Below, in pieces: positions 51,687-60,479 of a DNA stretch of 64,000 nucleotides. A program made the position numbers and the translations under genes. The first letter of the stretch is position 1. Every line of letters begins with the position of its first letter. The notes below the pieces were generated by a model. The model saw nothing but the letters and a program-made list of their open reading frames with translations, made no database searches and was not told where the DNA came from. The stretch comes from Bacteroidales bacterium (GTDB lineage Bacteria > Bacteroidota > Bacteroidia > Bacteroidales > UBA932): positions 124,001 to 188,000 of the forward strand of contig WRMN01000001.1 of NCBI GenBank assembly GCA_009777095.1, given 5' to 3'.

Positions 51687-54600
51687 ATGAGGCGAAGCTA
51701 CTTATGTTTAATAACATTGCTTCTTGGGTTTCTTCCCTTCATGAGCTACACCCAAACAACTGATAGTCAAGTTATTCTTGGAGGGAACGTTGCTAATAAC
51801 GAACTGCAAATTATCATACGCCCGAACGGCAGGTATATTGTAAATCGCTACATAAACCATGCCTATCAGAAACAGTTTTATGATGCGACCACTACTCCCT
51901 TGTTTTCCATTAAAATAGGCAACATGACATTTTCATCCGGAGGATTGACTCCTGCAAGTGCCGGCCCTCCTGTTTCAGGTGTTATCCTTACAGCCTTTAA
52001 TTCTATTGCAGATGTAGGTACGCCTGTTACCACCGGCGTTAATCAGACGATGACCAAACGGTTTACTGGTACCTATTCAGGGAATACATTTACGGTTACG
52101 CTAAGAATAACGTACAACACCTCGTCGCCGGATTACTTAATCAAACACGCTACCATTGATGCTACAAGTATTCCCGGCGGTACGCCCATTACCCTTGCCT
52201 ACGGATGGGATACTTACCTTGGAACATCTGATAGGGGCTATGCCTATATCCTGCCGGATATTTTTGGTTTAAATAATAACGCGTCTCCGACAACCCGGTA
52301 TTTAACAACGGCGCAGGCACAATCATTACGCTTTGTGGGAACAAGTAATAATAGCGTTTCAGGGACATCCATGATAGGTTTTTTTCCGGTAGGTCGGGAT
52401 TTTGACAAAGCTTGGGCTGCTAACCCGTATGAATCCGGATACAGCTATAATATGCCGGTTTTAGGTCCGGGAAATGGCACCGGTTCTGGTACTAATACTC
52501 AATATAAGTTTGAATTCGGCCCCTATAGCACTTCCTCAGCGCCTGACAATGGACAGGGGGTGGCTTACGATAATATTCCGGCCGGATCAATTACTGTGAT
52601 TGAGACAGGATTATCATTTACTCCTGCTTTTGACGGAGAGTTAGATTATTTTTGGAATGGTGTGAAAGATCATACGGCAAATATTGGCGATAATGTTACG
52701 CTTGATTTGGACTATACGAGCTATAGCGGTGTGGCTTTAACGAATGTCGGTTTTCGTGTTGACCATGCCGGTTTAGAAATTAGTTCGGGAGGCTGTACCT
52801 CTTCCGGCTTTACGGGAGGAACTGCTGATTGTACACCCGGAAATGAGTTTTATCAACTAAGCGGGACTTCGGTTGCTGCAATGGGAACCGCTACGGTATC
52901 GGTTCCGGTCAACATTGTAAGAGCCGGCCAATGGGTGCTTGATGGCAACTCCATCAGCAATATGACGCAAACTCTTCCCTTAGGCAGTCCTGCTATGCTG
53001 ACTGTGGCCACAACCCTAAGCCTGACGGACGATGAGCATAAATCTGTTTGTAGAGGCCTTTCACAGGATTTTGCAGTTAAGTTTCCGAGTACGGTTACTG
53101 CCGCTAATAGTGTAACTGTTGAAATTTTCTATGCTGGAGCTACTTCCGAATTTTCTTCCATGCCTACTTCGGTAACTATTCCGGCAGGATCGAACAGCGC
53201 AACCTTTACTGTTGTCGCTTCGCCTACCGGCGCCAATAATTCCGCCATAACCATAACATTGAGCAGCACAGATCAGACCTTTGTTACGGTAGATAACCCT
53301 TCATCGGTTACGCTTACAATTACAGTGCCAACCATAAACTCAGCGCTTACGGCAAGTATTTGCTCGGGAACAGCATTCAGTTATACTGCAACAAGCGCAG
53401 AATCAGGTGCTTCTTTCAGTTGGTCGAGAGCAGCAGTAGCAGGGATTACGCCGGTTACAAATACCGGAAGCGATGCAAGCATAAACGAAACTTTGGTCAA
53501 TACCACAGAAGAACCAATAGACGTAACCTATGAATTTACACTGTTAGCCGGCTGTACCAATACACAAAACCTTGTGGTAACAGTGAATCCGCTGCCGGTA
53601 GTCAACTTGTCGGTTCCGACTGTATGTAGCGGAATGGCCGGAACTTTAACGGCTGAAGTAACAGCCGGCAGCACTACGGCTATGACCTATACCTGGTATG
53701 AAGGAGCTTCCTCTATAGCAACTACTACAGAAGACAGTTATACTTTAAGCGCTTTAACCTCTGCCGCTAATTACTCGGTAGAGGTACTCAATAGTAATGG
53801 CTGTTTGGGTTCAGCTACGCCGATGCTCTCAACTATTTACCCCTTGCCCGAATTAGTAACCTGCGCGGATACGGAGGTTTGCTATGGCGATATGACAGAT
53901 ATTAGCGCTACAGTTGCCAATGTTAGCAGCACTATTACCTGGTATAGCCTTAGTGATTATTCCAATACCATAAATTCAGGCGAGACTATAACCGTGTTGC
54001 CGCCCATCACTTCCCTTTATTATGTTGAAGCTATATCCGATAACCACTGTTCTGCCCGCGATTCGGTGAAAGTGTTTGTTAATCCCTTGCCTGTATTGAT
54101 TATATCCAACAGCAATATTTGTGCCGGCGACAGCATTACGGTTACGGCTTCTACCATTGACAGCAGCGATGGCTTGAACTGGTACGCAGATCCCGCACAT
54201 TCCATATTTATCAGACCCTCCTCTTTTACTATTATTTTAACCGCTGATACCGTCTTCTATGTTAAGGCCGAAAGCGTTCATCGTTGTGTTTCGAGCGGCA
54301 GTCTTAGTATTACTGTTACTCAGCCTCCGCGCGTAAAAGCTATGGACGACTTGCGTATCTGTTATGGCGAAGAAATTACGCTTACAACGCTTGAGGCCGA
54401 TGGCGATATTTCGTGGAATACATTGGCAACGACTTTACACCTTACCGCCTCTACCTACTATCTTGTTACTGCTTCGCGGGCGCCCTGCCCCGATGTACAG
54501 GATACGGTACACATTACGGTACGCGACTCGCTGTACATCAACCCACCGACCATACCAGCATTTGAGAGTAACAAATATTATGAGCAACAACTGCAAACCA

Positions 54601-55022
54601 ACGCTACAGTTCCTTATTATTACTCCATTGTTTCAGGAGAACTTCCTACCGGTATGAGCTTTCATGCAGATGGCTTGCTTAGCGGCACCCCGCCCTTCGA
54701 CGGACAACTTCATACCTTTGTGGTACAAGTGCTTGATGAGCATGGGTGCAGTGTAGTCCAACCTTATTCCATATATGGCAACCTCTTTGTCCCCATAGTG
54801 TTTTCACCCAATAACGACGGGGTAAATGATCATTTTATGAAAGGAGAGAAGGTGATTATTTTCGACAGAACCGGCATAAAAATATTTGAAGGCAACGACG
54901 GTTGGGATGGCACTTACAAGGGCAAAGACGCGCCGGTTGATACTTATTTTTATATTCTGTTCTACCTTAATTCGGAAGGTGGCGAGTCTAAACAAACAGG
55001 CAGTATTACAATAGTAAGGTAA
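51687..55022 (+). CDS. Large secreted adhesin-like protein with gliding-motility C-terminal domain
   Basis: The 1111-residue protein has a signal peptide (LCLITLLLGFLPFMSYTQT), then a region of about 350 residues of unknown fold, several Ig-like repeats rich in Thr and Ser with paired Cys (TVCSGMAGTLTAEV, EVCYGDMTDISA, NICAGDSITVTAS, RICYGEEITLTT), and a cadherin/putative-Ig module (YYYSIVSGELPTGMSF). The C-terminal domain FSPNNDGVNDHFMKGEKVII then WDGTYKGKDAPVDTYFY is a textbook type B type IX sorting domain. It is probably exported and surface-attached with help of the adjacent PorP/SprF protein. The ligand is unknown. Confidence 0.9.
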   Translation: MRRSYLCLITLLLGFLPFMSYTQTTDSQVILGGNVANNELQIIIRPNGRYIVNRYINHAYQKQFYDATTTPLFSIKIGNMTFSSGGLTPASAGPPVSGVILTAFNSIADVGTPVTTGVNQTMTKRFTGTYSGNTFTVTLRITYNTSSPDYLIKHATIDATSIPGGTPITLAYGWDTYLGTSDRGYAYILPDIFGLNNNASPTTRYLTTAQAQSLRFVGTSNNSVSGTSMIGFFPVGRDFDKAWAANPYESGYSYNMPVLGPGNGTGSGTNTQYKFEFGPYSTSSAPDNGQGVAYDNIPAGSITVIETGLSFTPAFDGELDYFWNGVKDHTANIGDNVTLDLDYTSYSGVALTNVGFRVDHAGLEISSGGCTSSGFTGGTADCTPGNEFYQLSGTSVAAMGTATVSVPVNIVRAGQWVLDGNSISNMTQTLPLGSPAMLTVATTLSLTDDEHKSVCRGLSQDFAVKFPSTVTAANSVTVEIFYAGATSEFSSMPTSVTIPAGSNSATFTVVASPTGANNSAITITLSSTDQTFVTVDNPSSVTLTITVPTINSALTASICSGTAFSYTATSAESGASFSWSRAAVAGITPVTNTGSDASINETLVNTTEEPIDVTYEFTLLAGCTNTQNLVVTVNPLPVVNLSVPTVCSGMAGTLTAEVTAGSTTAMTYTWYEGASSIATTTEDSYTLSALTSAANYSVEVLNSNGCLGSATPMLSTIYPLPELVTCADTEVCYGDMTDISATVANVSSTITWYSLSDYSNTINSGETITVLPPITSLYYVEAISDNHCSARDSVKVFVNPLPVLIISNSNICAGDSITVTASTIDSSDGLNWYADPAHSIFIRPSSFTIILTADTVFYVKAESVHRCVSSGSLSITVTQPPRVKAMDDLRICYGEEITLTTLEADGDISWNTLATTLHLTASTYYLVTASRAPCPDVQDTVHITVRDSLYINPPTIPAFESNKYYEQQLQTNATVPYYYSIVSGELPTGMSFHADGLLSGTPPFDGQLHTFVVQVLDEHGCSVVQPYSIYGNLFVPIVFSPNNDGVNDHFMKGEKVIIFDRTGIKIFEGNDGWDGTYKGKDAPVDTYFYILFYLNSEGGESKQTGSITIVR

Positions 55023-55055
55023 AAGTCTTTAAGGTTATGAATTACAATTCATCAA

Positions 55056-56360
55056 TCATTTCTTCCGCATAAATATCTGTATCGGGCAGCCGTTGAAATC
55101 GAAGTGTTGGCGTAGTTTGTTTTCTAAGAAGCGCTTATAATCGTCTCGGATATATTGTGGCAGGTTACAGAAGAATGCAAAGGAAGGTGCAGGCGTAGGT
55201 AGCTGGGTAATGTATTTGATTCTAATGTATTTACCTTTAATGGCAGGTGGCGGGAAATTTTCTATTTCAGGCAACATAGCCTCATTTAAAGCAGAAGTAG
55301 GAATACGGCGGCTTCGATTTTCATAAACCTTAGCTGCGGCCTGCAATACATCAAGGATACGCTGTTTGCCGGTAACCGAGGTGAAAATAACCGGAACATC
55401 AACAAAGGGAGCCAACCGTTGAAGTGTGGCGGCCTTAACTTCTTTCATGGTGTTGGTTTCCTTGCTTATCAAATCCCATTTGTTGACCACAATAATGCAG
55501 CCTTTTTTATTACGGATAATCAGGTTGAAAATGCTCATATCCTGCGCTTCCACTCCATGTTCGGCATCAAGCATCAGTACGCATACATCGGCGTTTTCTA
55601 TAGCGCGCACCGATCGCATGACCGAATAGAACTCCAAATCTTCTTTTACCTTGGTTTTCTTGCGCAGCCCTGCTGTGTCCACAAGTATAAACTCATAACC
55701 GTATTTATTGTAGTAAGCGCTTACCGCATCGCGGGTGGTGCCGGCCACAGGGGTTACAATTTGCCGTTCTTCGCCAAGCAGGGCATTGGTAAGCGACGAT
55801 TTGCCCACATTCGGTTTACCCACAATAGCAATATGAGGAATATCTTTCTTTTCTTCTTTTACGGTATCTTCCGGTAAATGTTTCAGGATTTCGTCCATCA
55901 GGTCGCCGGTTCCGCTGCCGCTGATAGAGGCTACCGGCCATGGAACGCCCAGGCCTAAGGCATAAAACTCATGCACATCGTAAGCGCGCTCATGGTTATC
56001 AACCTTATTAACCAATAGCAGTACCGGTTTTTTGGTGCGGCGGAGCGTATCGGCTACTGCGGCGTCAAAATCGGTAATGCCGGTGGTTACATCAACCATA
56101 AATAAAATCAGGTCGGCCTCGTCAATGGCTAACAGCACTTGTTTGCGGATTTCTTCTTCAAAAACATCATCGGTATTTACTGCATAGCCGCCGGTGTCGA
56201 TTACCGAAAATTCGCGCCCGTTCCAGTCGCTTTTGCCATAATGGCGGTCGCGGGTTACGCCTGCCACCTCGTCAACAATGGCTTGGCGCATGCCGACTAA
56301 GCGGTTAAACAGGGTCGATTTACCTACATTCGGCCGTCCAACAATAGCTACTATACTCAT
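55056..56360 (-). CDS. der: Ribosome biogenesis GTPase Der (EngA)
   Basis: Two tandem GTPase domains are visible: G1 [12 protein letters not shown] and [13 protein letters not shown]3 DTGGYA and DTAGLR, and G4 NKVD and NKWD. A C-terminal KH-like domain follows ([20 protein letters not shown]). Der assists 50S subunit assembly. At 434 residues it is full length. Confidence 0.97.
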   Translation of the reverse strand: MSIVAIVGRPNVGKSTLFNRLVGMRQAIVDEVAGVTRDRHYGKSDWNGREFSVIDTGGYAVNTDDVFEEEIRKQVLLAIDEADLILFMVDVTTGITDFDAAVADTLRRTKKPVLLLVNKVDNHERAYDVHEFYALGLGVPWPVASISGSGTGDLMDEILKHLPEDTVKEEKKDIPHIAIVGKPNVGKSSLTNALLGEERQIVTPVAGTTRDAVSAYYNKYGYEFILVDTAGLRKKTKVKEDLEFYSVMRSVRAIENADVCVLMLDAEHGVEAQDMSIFNLIIRNKKGCIIVVNKWDLISKETNTMKEVKAATLQRLAPFVDVPVIFTSVTGKQRILDVLQAAAKVYENRSRRIPTSALNEAMLPEIENFPPPAIKGKYIRIKYITQLPTPAPSFAFFCNLPQYIRDDYKRFLENKLRQHFDFNGCPIQIFMRKK

Positions 56361-56382
56361 TTTCTTTCTATACTTAGAATAA

Positions 56383-56390
56383 CAAAGGTA
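56383..56390 (-). promoter_or_regulatory. -7 box for der
   Basis: TACCTTTG on the minus strand lies 22 bases before the der ATG at 56360. Confidence 0.55.
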
Positions 56391-56400
56391 GCGTTTTTTT

Positions 56401-56526
56401 GGAAAATAACAAATTGGTATTGGAAAAGCAACCGCTCACCAAAGAGCCATAACATTTCAAGATGAATATGTGCAATTCCTGCGAGAATACAATATTAATT
56501 TTGATGAAAAACATCTTTGGACCTAA
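56401..56526 (+). pseudogene. C-terminal relic of a REP-associated/IS200-like transposase
   Basis: Read on the plus strand with the stop at 56524-56526, the sequence gives [16 protein letters not shown] and REYNINFDEKHLW. This matches, from memory, the conserved tail of Y1-type (RAYT/IS200-like) transposases of Bacteroidetes (HHK...TFQ-E-...FL...-DE-YLW). The catalytic HUH and Tyr regions are absent, and no start codon belongs to it. It is the stub of a decayed element directly beside the inverted-repeat-bounded toxin-antitoxin-like pair. Confidence 0.65.
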
Positions 56527-56559
56527 TGTATGCTGCCTTTTCAAGGCGCAAAATTACTA

Positions 56560-56575
56560 AGGGATATTCAGTAAA
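56560..56575. repeat. Left 16-bp inverted repeat of the PIN-gene island
   Basis: AGGGATATTCAGTAAA here is the exact reverse complement of TTTACTGAATATCCCT at 57335-57350. The two copies enclose the PIN gene and its small partner, about 790 bases end to end. Confidence 0.8.
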
Positions 56576-56587
56576 ATCACAAAGACA

Positions 56588-56797
56588 CTATTGATTTTGT
56601 GTTTGTAAATTCCGATAATCGGTCGCTTTTTGACTGATTTCTTCTATACTCATGTCTTCAAACAAATTTTCCTGCCATTTAGTGTAATCAAACGGCTCTT
56701 TTTGTATTAGCATGATAAAGCGTTCCGCTTCCACTAAACCCAAGTTGTCCATTAAAACTCGTGTTCCTTCATTTCTAATAATGGTATCTGTTCTCAT
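56588..56797 (-). CDS. Small protein paired with PIN toxin, putative antitoxin
   Basis: The 69-residue protein (NEGTRVLMDNLGLVEAERFIML, then EPFDYTKWQENLFEDMSIEEIS) is of a type I recall only as conserved hypothetical proteins beside PIN-domain genes. It contains no obvious DNA-binding fold. It starts inside the end of the PIN gene (four-base overlap), so the toxin would be translated first, the reverse of usual vapBC order. The antitoxin role is inferred from this coupling. Confidence 0.6.
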   Translation of the reverse strand: MRTDTIIRNEGTRVLMDNLGLVEAERFIMLIQKEPFDYTKWQENLFEDMSIEEISQKATDYRNLQTQNQ

Positions 56798-57231
56798 ATT
56801 CCTAATAATTTTATAAAGTCTATAGGACTTATTGCAATAATTTTGTCAAATGCCGCTTTGAGCAATTTCTTGTCTGTGGTTAGAAAATAATCACATTTTG
56901 CTTCAATGGCACATGCCAAATGCAATGCGTCTTTCTTTTTAACGCCCTTTAGCATAATTTTCTTGCCGCAATTTATAACCGTTTCGGAAGCATCTACATC
57001 TAATATAGCCATTTTCTTCCACTTGGCAATTGCCTGTCTGCGATTATGGTATGGATTAGCGGAATTTTCGTAGTCCAAAATATACGACCAAATCAACTCA
57101 AACTTGTTTTGTAATATTGCTTGCTGTATAAACAATTTGGCTTCTGTTTCCAATTGAATAAGTAAATAGGTCTGGTCATCATAAGGACGATTAAAGCAAC
57201 AATTATCCAGATATATACGATATTTTTCCAT
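56794..57231 (-). CDS. PIN-domain ribonuclease, VapC-like toxin
   Basis: The 145-residue protein starts MEKYRIYLDNCCFNRPYDD, placing the first PIN Asp in YLDN. It continues with KKKDALHLACAIEAKCDYFLTTDKKLL, which supplies the later acidic residues. PIN toxins cleave RNA in a metal-dependent way. The ATG at 57231 is chosen because the -7 box at 57256-57263 lies between it and a more upstream in-frame start. The downstream small gene overlaps by four bases, and the pair is bounded by perfect inverted repeats. Confidence 0.8.
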   Translation of the reverse strand: MEKYRIYLDNCCFNRPYDDQTYLLIQLETEAKLFIQQAILQNKFELIWSYILDYENSANPYHNRRQAIAKWKKMAILDVDASETVINCGKKIMLKGVKKKDALHLACAIEAKCDYFLTTDKKLLKAAFDKIIAISPIDFIKLLGI

Positions 57232-57255
57232 TCTTTCGATGGTAATATTTAGGTG

Positions 57256-57263
57256 CAAAGGTA
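57256..57263 (-). promoter_or_regulatory. -7 box for the PIN gene pair
   Basis: TACCTTTG on the minus strand lies 24 bases before the ATG at 57231, inside the inverted-repeat boundary, so the pair carries its own promoter. Confidence 0.55.
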
Positions 57264-57334
57264 GTAAAAAACTAATTGAATATCGCAACAACTGCAATAT
57301 ATTTCAAAATGAATTTGTTGGGATTTGAATTTTA

Positions 57335-57350
57335 TTTACTGAATATCCCT
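57335..57350. repeat. Right 16-bp inverted repeat of the PIN-gene island
   Basis: TTTACTGAATATCCCT pairs exactly with the copy at 56560-56575 in inverted orientation. No target-site duplication is evident in the flanks (ATC and ACTA on the left, TTA and ATTTAG on the right). Confidence 0.8.
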
Positions 57351-57375
57351 ATTTAGCCCGATTGTATAAAAAAAA

Positions 57376-57400
57376 GGCGGCTCCCGATACGGAAGCCGCC
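57376..57400 (-). terminator. Terminator of the fimbrillin-like gene
   Basis: The stem GGCGGCT / AGCCGCC is followed on the minus strand by at least eight Ts. It lies 22 bases after the stop of the fimbrillin-like gene. Confidence 0.85.
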
Positions 57401-57422
57401 TCGAACTATTTCGAGAAAATGA

Positions 57423-58895
57423 TTATTCCGCTGCCCAATAAACAATTGAAGAGGCCTGAATACGCATATTATTCGCTGTTTGGGAACCTGTACGATATGC
57501 CATAAAAGCGAATTGCCCGGTAACAGGAGGAGAAAATTCCATTACATACTCTGCTCCTTGTACGGGGGTTATTCCCTCGCTATGCAATTGCCAACTACCT
57601 GCTGTTGGTTTGTAAAACATTGCAAGCAATGCGTTGTCAATTGCTCCACCCGCAGGAATGGTAAATACAACTTTTTTAATATTATCAAAGGGAGTTACAT
57701 TCACAAATACCGCAACCTTTTCGAGAGTATATGGGGGCGTTGTCATCAAAGGAGTCAGCACTGCATAACTTGTAGCAAGAAAGCCTAGATCGGTAGAGCT
57801 GCCGCCATAAGCATTCGTGCCAATGAAAATATTACCAGTAGATTGTCCCCAAGTTAAATCAAATATGGCATTAGCCAATGGTTTACCGATAAAATTATTG
57901 GCAATTGTTGTATTAAGCAGTGCCTTATAACCTGAATTTGACCACGGAATAACTTTGAAATACTCTACACCCTCCTTAGGAAGTACCATTGGTTCAGTTA
58001 TATTAAGTGTTTTAATTGTCCCCTTCGCAAAAGTAGTTGCGTCTGGAATATTAAGGGTTTTCGATATGACAAAATTTTCCGTTTCTGCAACAAGATTAAC
58101 CTCATCGTATTGGGCTAAGCTTGTTGGAACAAGGCCTATGTAAATGGCATTAAGACCGTCCAATACTAACCCGTCCGTAACATCATACAAAACTTCAATA
58201 GACTTAGAAGTGTATTCCGGACTCGAATACGTACCAGCAAATTCGCCTGTGTGCAGATTCAACTCCATACGGCCTGCAATATTGTATGGCGTAGTGATTT
58301 TGAAAGAAGTAATCGGTTCATTATTCGTCTGTGTAGCCACGTTCTCAAATATAATCTTCGCAAAAGCTGCGGCGTAGCTGAAATTCGTCGAAACATCGTT
58401 CACGCTTGCTGTCGATACCGTTATATCCACCGGCCCTGCAGCCATTATAGCGGCTTGCGGGTCAAACGAGGTCAGCGTAGGGTATTGCGTTATGGGAAGG
58501 AGTACCCGAGCCCTTTGCGAATGAGTCATAGTCCCATTCGGCACACTACCATGCGGATAGTAGGCATATAAGTCATAGTTGCCTGGGGCAGGAGCGGTTA
58601 TTGTCCCGCTAAAGGCAACTGTTAAGCCGCCATCTGTGGTAGTACCTGAAAGTGGAGCATTTCTTACGCTGGTAACGGTGTTCGCGGCATCAATAAAAAT
58701 GCCGATTGACTCTTCTGTAGGGCTCCAGTAGCTGCTGAGGCCGTCAATATAAACACGGGTTGTCGGCTCCTGCTGCGCAATAACTGTAATTGTTTGACCC
58801 GTAGTTAATTCTTGTCCGTCGTTGTTTTCTTTTTCACACGACATAAAGGTAATGGCCGTACCCAGCATTACCAAGGATAGTAAAATTCTTTTCAT
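57423..58895 (-). CDS. Fimbrillin-like lipoprotein
   Basis: The 490-residue protein has a lipoprotein signal ending TFMSC, then EKENNDGQ. The pattern TRVYIDGLSSYWSPTEESIGIF, PAPGNYDLYAYYP and FSYAAAFAKIIFEN is that of the fimbrillin/Mfa-like family of Bacteroidales pilus proteins. Such proteins are carried to the outer membrane as lipoproteins and assembled after protease cleavage. It follows the 38-residue small gene by 21 bases and shares its promoter. No FimB- to FimE-like accessory genes are in view, so it may be a tip, anchor or stand-alone surface protein. Confidence 0.85.
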   Translation of the reverse strand: MKRILLSLVMLGTAITFMSCEKENNDGQELTTGQTITVIAQQEPTTRVYIDGLSSYWSPTEESIGIFIDAANTVTSVRNAPLSGTTTDGGLTVAFSGTITAPAPGNYDLYAYYPHGSVPNGTMTHSQRARVLLPITQYPTLTSFDPQAAIMAAGPVDITVSTASVNDVSTNFSYAAAFAKIIFENVATQTNNEPITSFKITTPYNIAGRMELNLHTGEFAGTYSSPEYTSKSIEVLYDVTDGLVLDGLNAIYIGLVPTSLAQYDEVNLVAETENFVISKTLNIPDATTFAKGTIKTLNITEPMVLPKEGVEYFKVIPWSNSGYKALLNTTIANNFIGKPLANAIFDLTWGQSTGNIFIGTNAYGGSSTDLGFLATSYAVLTPLMTTPPYTLEKVAVFVNVTPFDNIKKVVFTIPAGGAIDNALLAMFYKPTAGSWQLHSEGITPVQGAEYVMEFSPPVTGQFAFMAYRTGSQTANNMRIQASSIVYWAAE

Positions 58896-58916
58896 AGTCC
58901 TGCAATTAACTTGTTA

Positions 58917-59033
58917 TTACCAGTTTTCTATTCCGCCATCTTCCAAGTCGGGCGTTTGACGAGATTGAGCAAAACCTTGCTCTAATTCTACTTCGATAAT
59001 TTCAATCGAAGGTTCTAAATAATTTTCTTTCAT
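58917..59033 (-). CDS. 38-residue small protein, possible peptide precursor
   Basis: An ATG at 59031-59033 opens a reading frame of 38 codons ending at 58917. It begins MKENYLEPSIEIIEVELEQG, continues FAQSRQTPDLEDG and ends GIENW. The N-terminal half is acidic and strand- or helix-forming, like a leader; the C-terminal part is Asp/Gly-rich with a terminal Trp. I recall similar short proteins (start M-K-x-x-Y-x-x-P followed by E/I/V alternation) in many Bacteroidales, without known function. A -7 box lies 51 bases upstream and the fimbrillin-like gene starts 21 bases downstream. It is the best precursor candidate for the modification and export genes next door, but this is inference. Confidence 0.65.
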   Translation of the reverse strand: MKENYLEPSIEIIEVELEQGFAQSRQTPDLEDGGIENW

Positions 59034-59083
59034 AGCTTTATAAATTTTAGTGATTAATAATATTTCTTTCCTAACTTAAGTTA

Positions 59084-59091
59084 CAAACGTA
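59084..59091 (-). promoter_or_regulatory. -7 box for the small protein and fimbrillin-like gene
   Basis: TACGTTTG on the minus strand matches TAnnTTTG. It shows that this two-gene unit can be transcribed apart from the upstream PqqD/ABC/kinase/peptidase genes. Confidence 0.55.
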
Positions 59092-59158
59092 GGCATAATT
59101 TTTGATTATTGAGGCTTTTTTCTTGAAAACTTATTAACAATTTGTTATAGTTTGAACG

Positions 59159-59599
59159 TTAAATCTTGCTAACCGCCCGAAGCAAGTATCTGCGTAAGGG
59201 GCGCATGAAGCGCCATAAGCGACGGTAGCAGGCGGCGGAAAAACTTTGAGCGGAAATTTGTTTGCCATTTTGGCAAAGCAGATAACGCACCACCCCAACA
59301 ACATCGGCAACAACCGCTTGTTCTTGCTGAGCAAAGACCCCGTCGCCTTGCAGCGTCAAACTGTCTTTATTGCGTTTTACTATGCGGTGTAAGAGATAAT
59401 TACCCCTGTAACGAAATAAAACAATACAGCCTTTCTTCAATTCCGCGTCCTTTGTCGGATATAGTACTACCCTGTCTTTTCCGCCGCGCAAGCAGGGCCG
59501 CATGCTGTTGCCTTGCACCCTCAACTCTACAGGCCGACCTTCCGATAAGCTATGCGCTACCTCTTCAAAGAAAACAGTATTCTCTACCCGCTTTAACAT
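59159..59599 (-). CDS. Soluble S24/S26 peptidase-like protein (Sec11/SipW type)
   Basis: The 146-residue protein starts MLKRVENTVFFEEVAH, seven bases before the end of the upstream kinase gene. The motifs VQGNSMRPCL (Ser32), LLHRIV (His71) and LTLQGDG (Asp86) follow the Ser-His-Asp layout of ER-type signal peptidases. There is no clear membrane anchor; a basic C-terminus (RRLWRFMRPLRRYLLRAV) could be amphipathic. Family membership is clear; the substrate is not. By position it may cleave the leader of an exported peptide, because the ABC transporter of this locus lacks its own peptidase domain. Confidence 0.8.
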   Translation of the reverse strand: MLKRVENTVFFEEVAHSLSEGRPVELRVQGNSMRPCLRGGKDRVVLYPTKDAELKKGCIVLFRYRGNYLLHRIVKRNKDSLTLQGDGVFAQQEQAVVADVVGVVRYLLCQNGKQISAQSFSAACYRRLWRFMRPLRRYLLRAVSKI

Positions 59600-60462
59600 A
59601 AGCAGCTGTCTTTTTCCAAGGTTGACAATACCAATTGCGCAGCTTGGGCATCGGGCAGGCAGCATAGGTGATAGACAGGAATTTGCTGTAAAACCACCGC
59701 TAATATTTCGTGTATCAAATCGGCTAAAGGAGAATGAGCGGCAAAAACAGGGGGACATGAAGGCAGGAGGGCGCCTAAGGCGCGAATACCCCTAAGGCGG
59801 GTTATCTCGTTGCGAGGCGCCTGACTGAGGCGTACTATAGCCGCCACAGGCGTATTTTCGTTTTTAAAACAGGAGGTTTTTCCGCTCCAAGGGGAACCAT
59901 GCACTGAAATATTTCCCTCAGTCGCTTGTATAAAAGGGCTGTCGTCGTTCAACAAGGCGGCGTCGGGAATATGTTGCAGCCAAAGGCGGGTGTGGGTGCT
60001 TTTACCTACGCCCGACTCGCCGAGGAAAAGCGCCGATTTTCCGCGATAAGTAATAGCAGAAGCGTGTATAGCCACTGTGCGGCGATGAAGAGCTGCTATG
60101 CCAAAAGCTATCCAGCAGGCAAAACGAAGCAGATAAGCAGGGGTTTGATTGTTCATATTGGTACGCGCCGCAAAGCCTTCGCTCTGCGGTGTGATTTCCA
60201 TGAGGAAGGGTGCGCTTTGGGGCGGAATCATGCGAAAGAGATAAGTATCGCCCGCACAGGCAAAGTCGCATATCGCCTCATCGTTGTCGAGAGAAAAGCT
60301 GTGCAAGGGCGGAGTGTCCCACGACAACATGGGAAACTCTGCCTCAATCGTTAATAGCGGGGCTGCTGTAACAGTTTCAGACTTTTGAAAGACACTAAAG
60401 CCTGATATCCGCTGCAAGTCTGCCTTCTTCGATATTATATATTGATTGGCAATTTGATACAT
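59593..60462 (-). CDS. HPr-kinase-like protein (HprK C-terminal fold)
   Basis: The 289-residue protein has a Walker A ALFLGESGVGKSTHTRLW (residues about 145-162) and an Asp pair in LLNDDSPFI, as in the HPr kinase/phosphorylase catalytic domain, followed by GSPWSGKT. The N-terminal 100 residues are unrelated to HprK. Proteins of this type occur in RiPP loci, where the paeninodin homologue phosphorylates a C-terminal Ser of a lasso precursor. It overlaps the S24/S26 gene and lies 17 bases after the ABC gene. A small-peptide substrate is inferred from this context. Confidence 0.85.
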   Translation of the reverse strand: MYQIANQYIISKKADLQRISGFSVFQKSETVTAAPLLTIEAEFPMLSWDTPPLHSFSLDNDEAICDFACAGDTYLFRMIPPQSAPFLMEITPQSEGFAARTNMNNQTPAYLLRFACWIAFGIAALHRRTVAIHASAITYRGKSALFLGESGVGKSTHTRLWLQHIPDAALLNDDSPFIQATEGNISVHGSPWSGKTSCFKNENTPVAAIVRLSQAPRNEITRLRGIRALGALLPSCPPVFAAHSPLADLIHEILAVVLQQIPVYHLCCLPDAQAAQLVLSTLEKDSCLC

Positions 60463-60479
60463 TCTTCACCATAAATTGA

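Noticed and set aside
56560..57350. Complete insertion sequence
   Set aside because: The inverted repeats enclose no transposase, and no target-site duplication is visible; it is reported only as a possible non-autonomous cassette.
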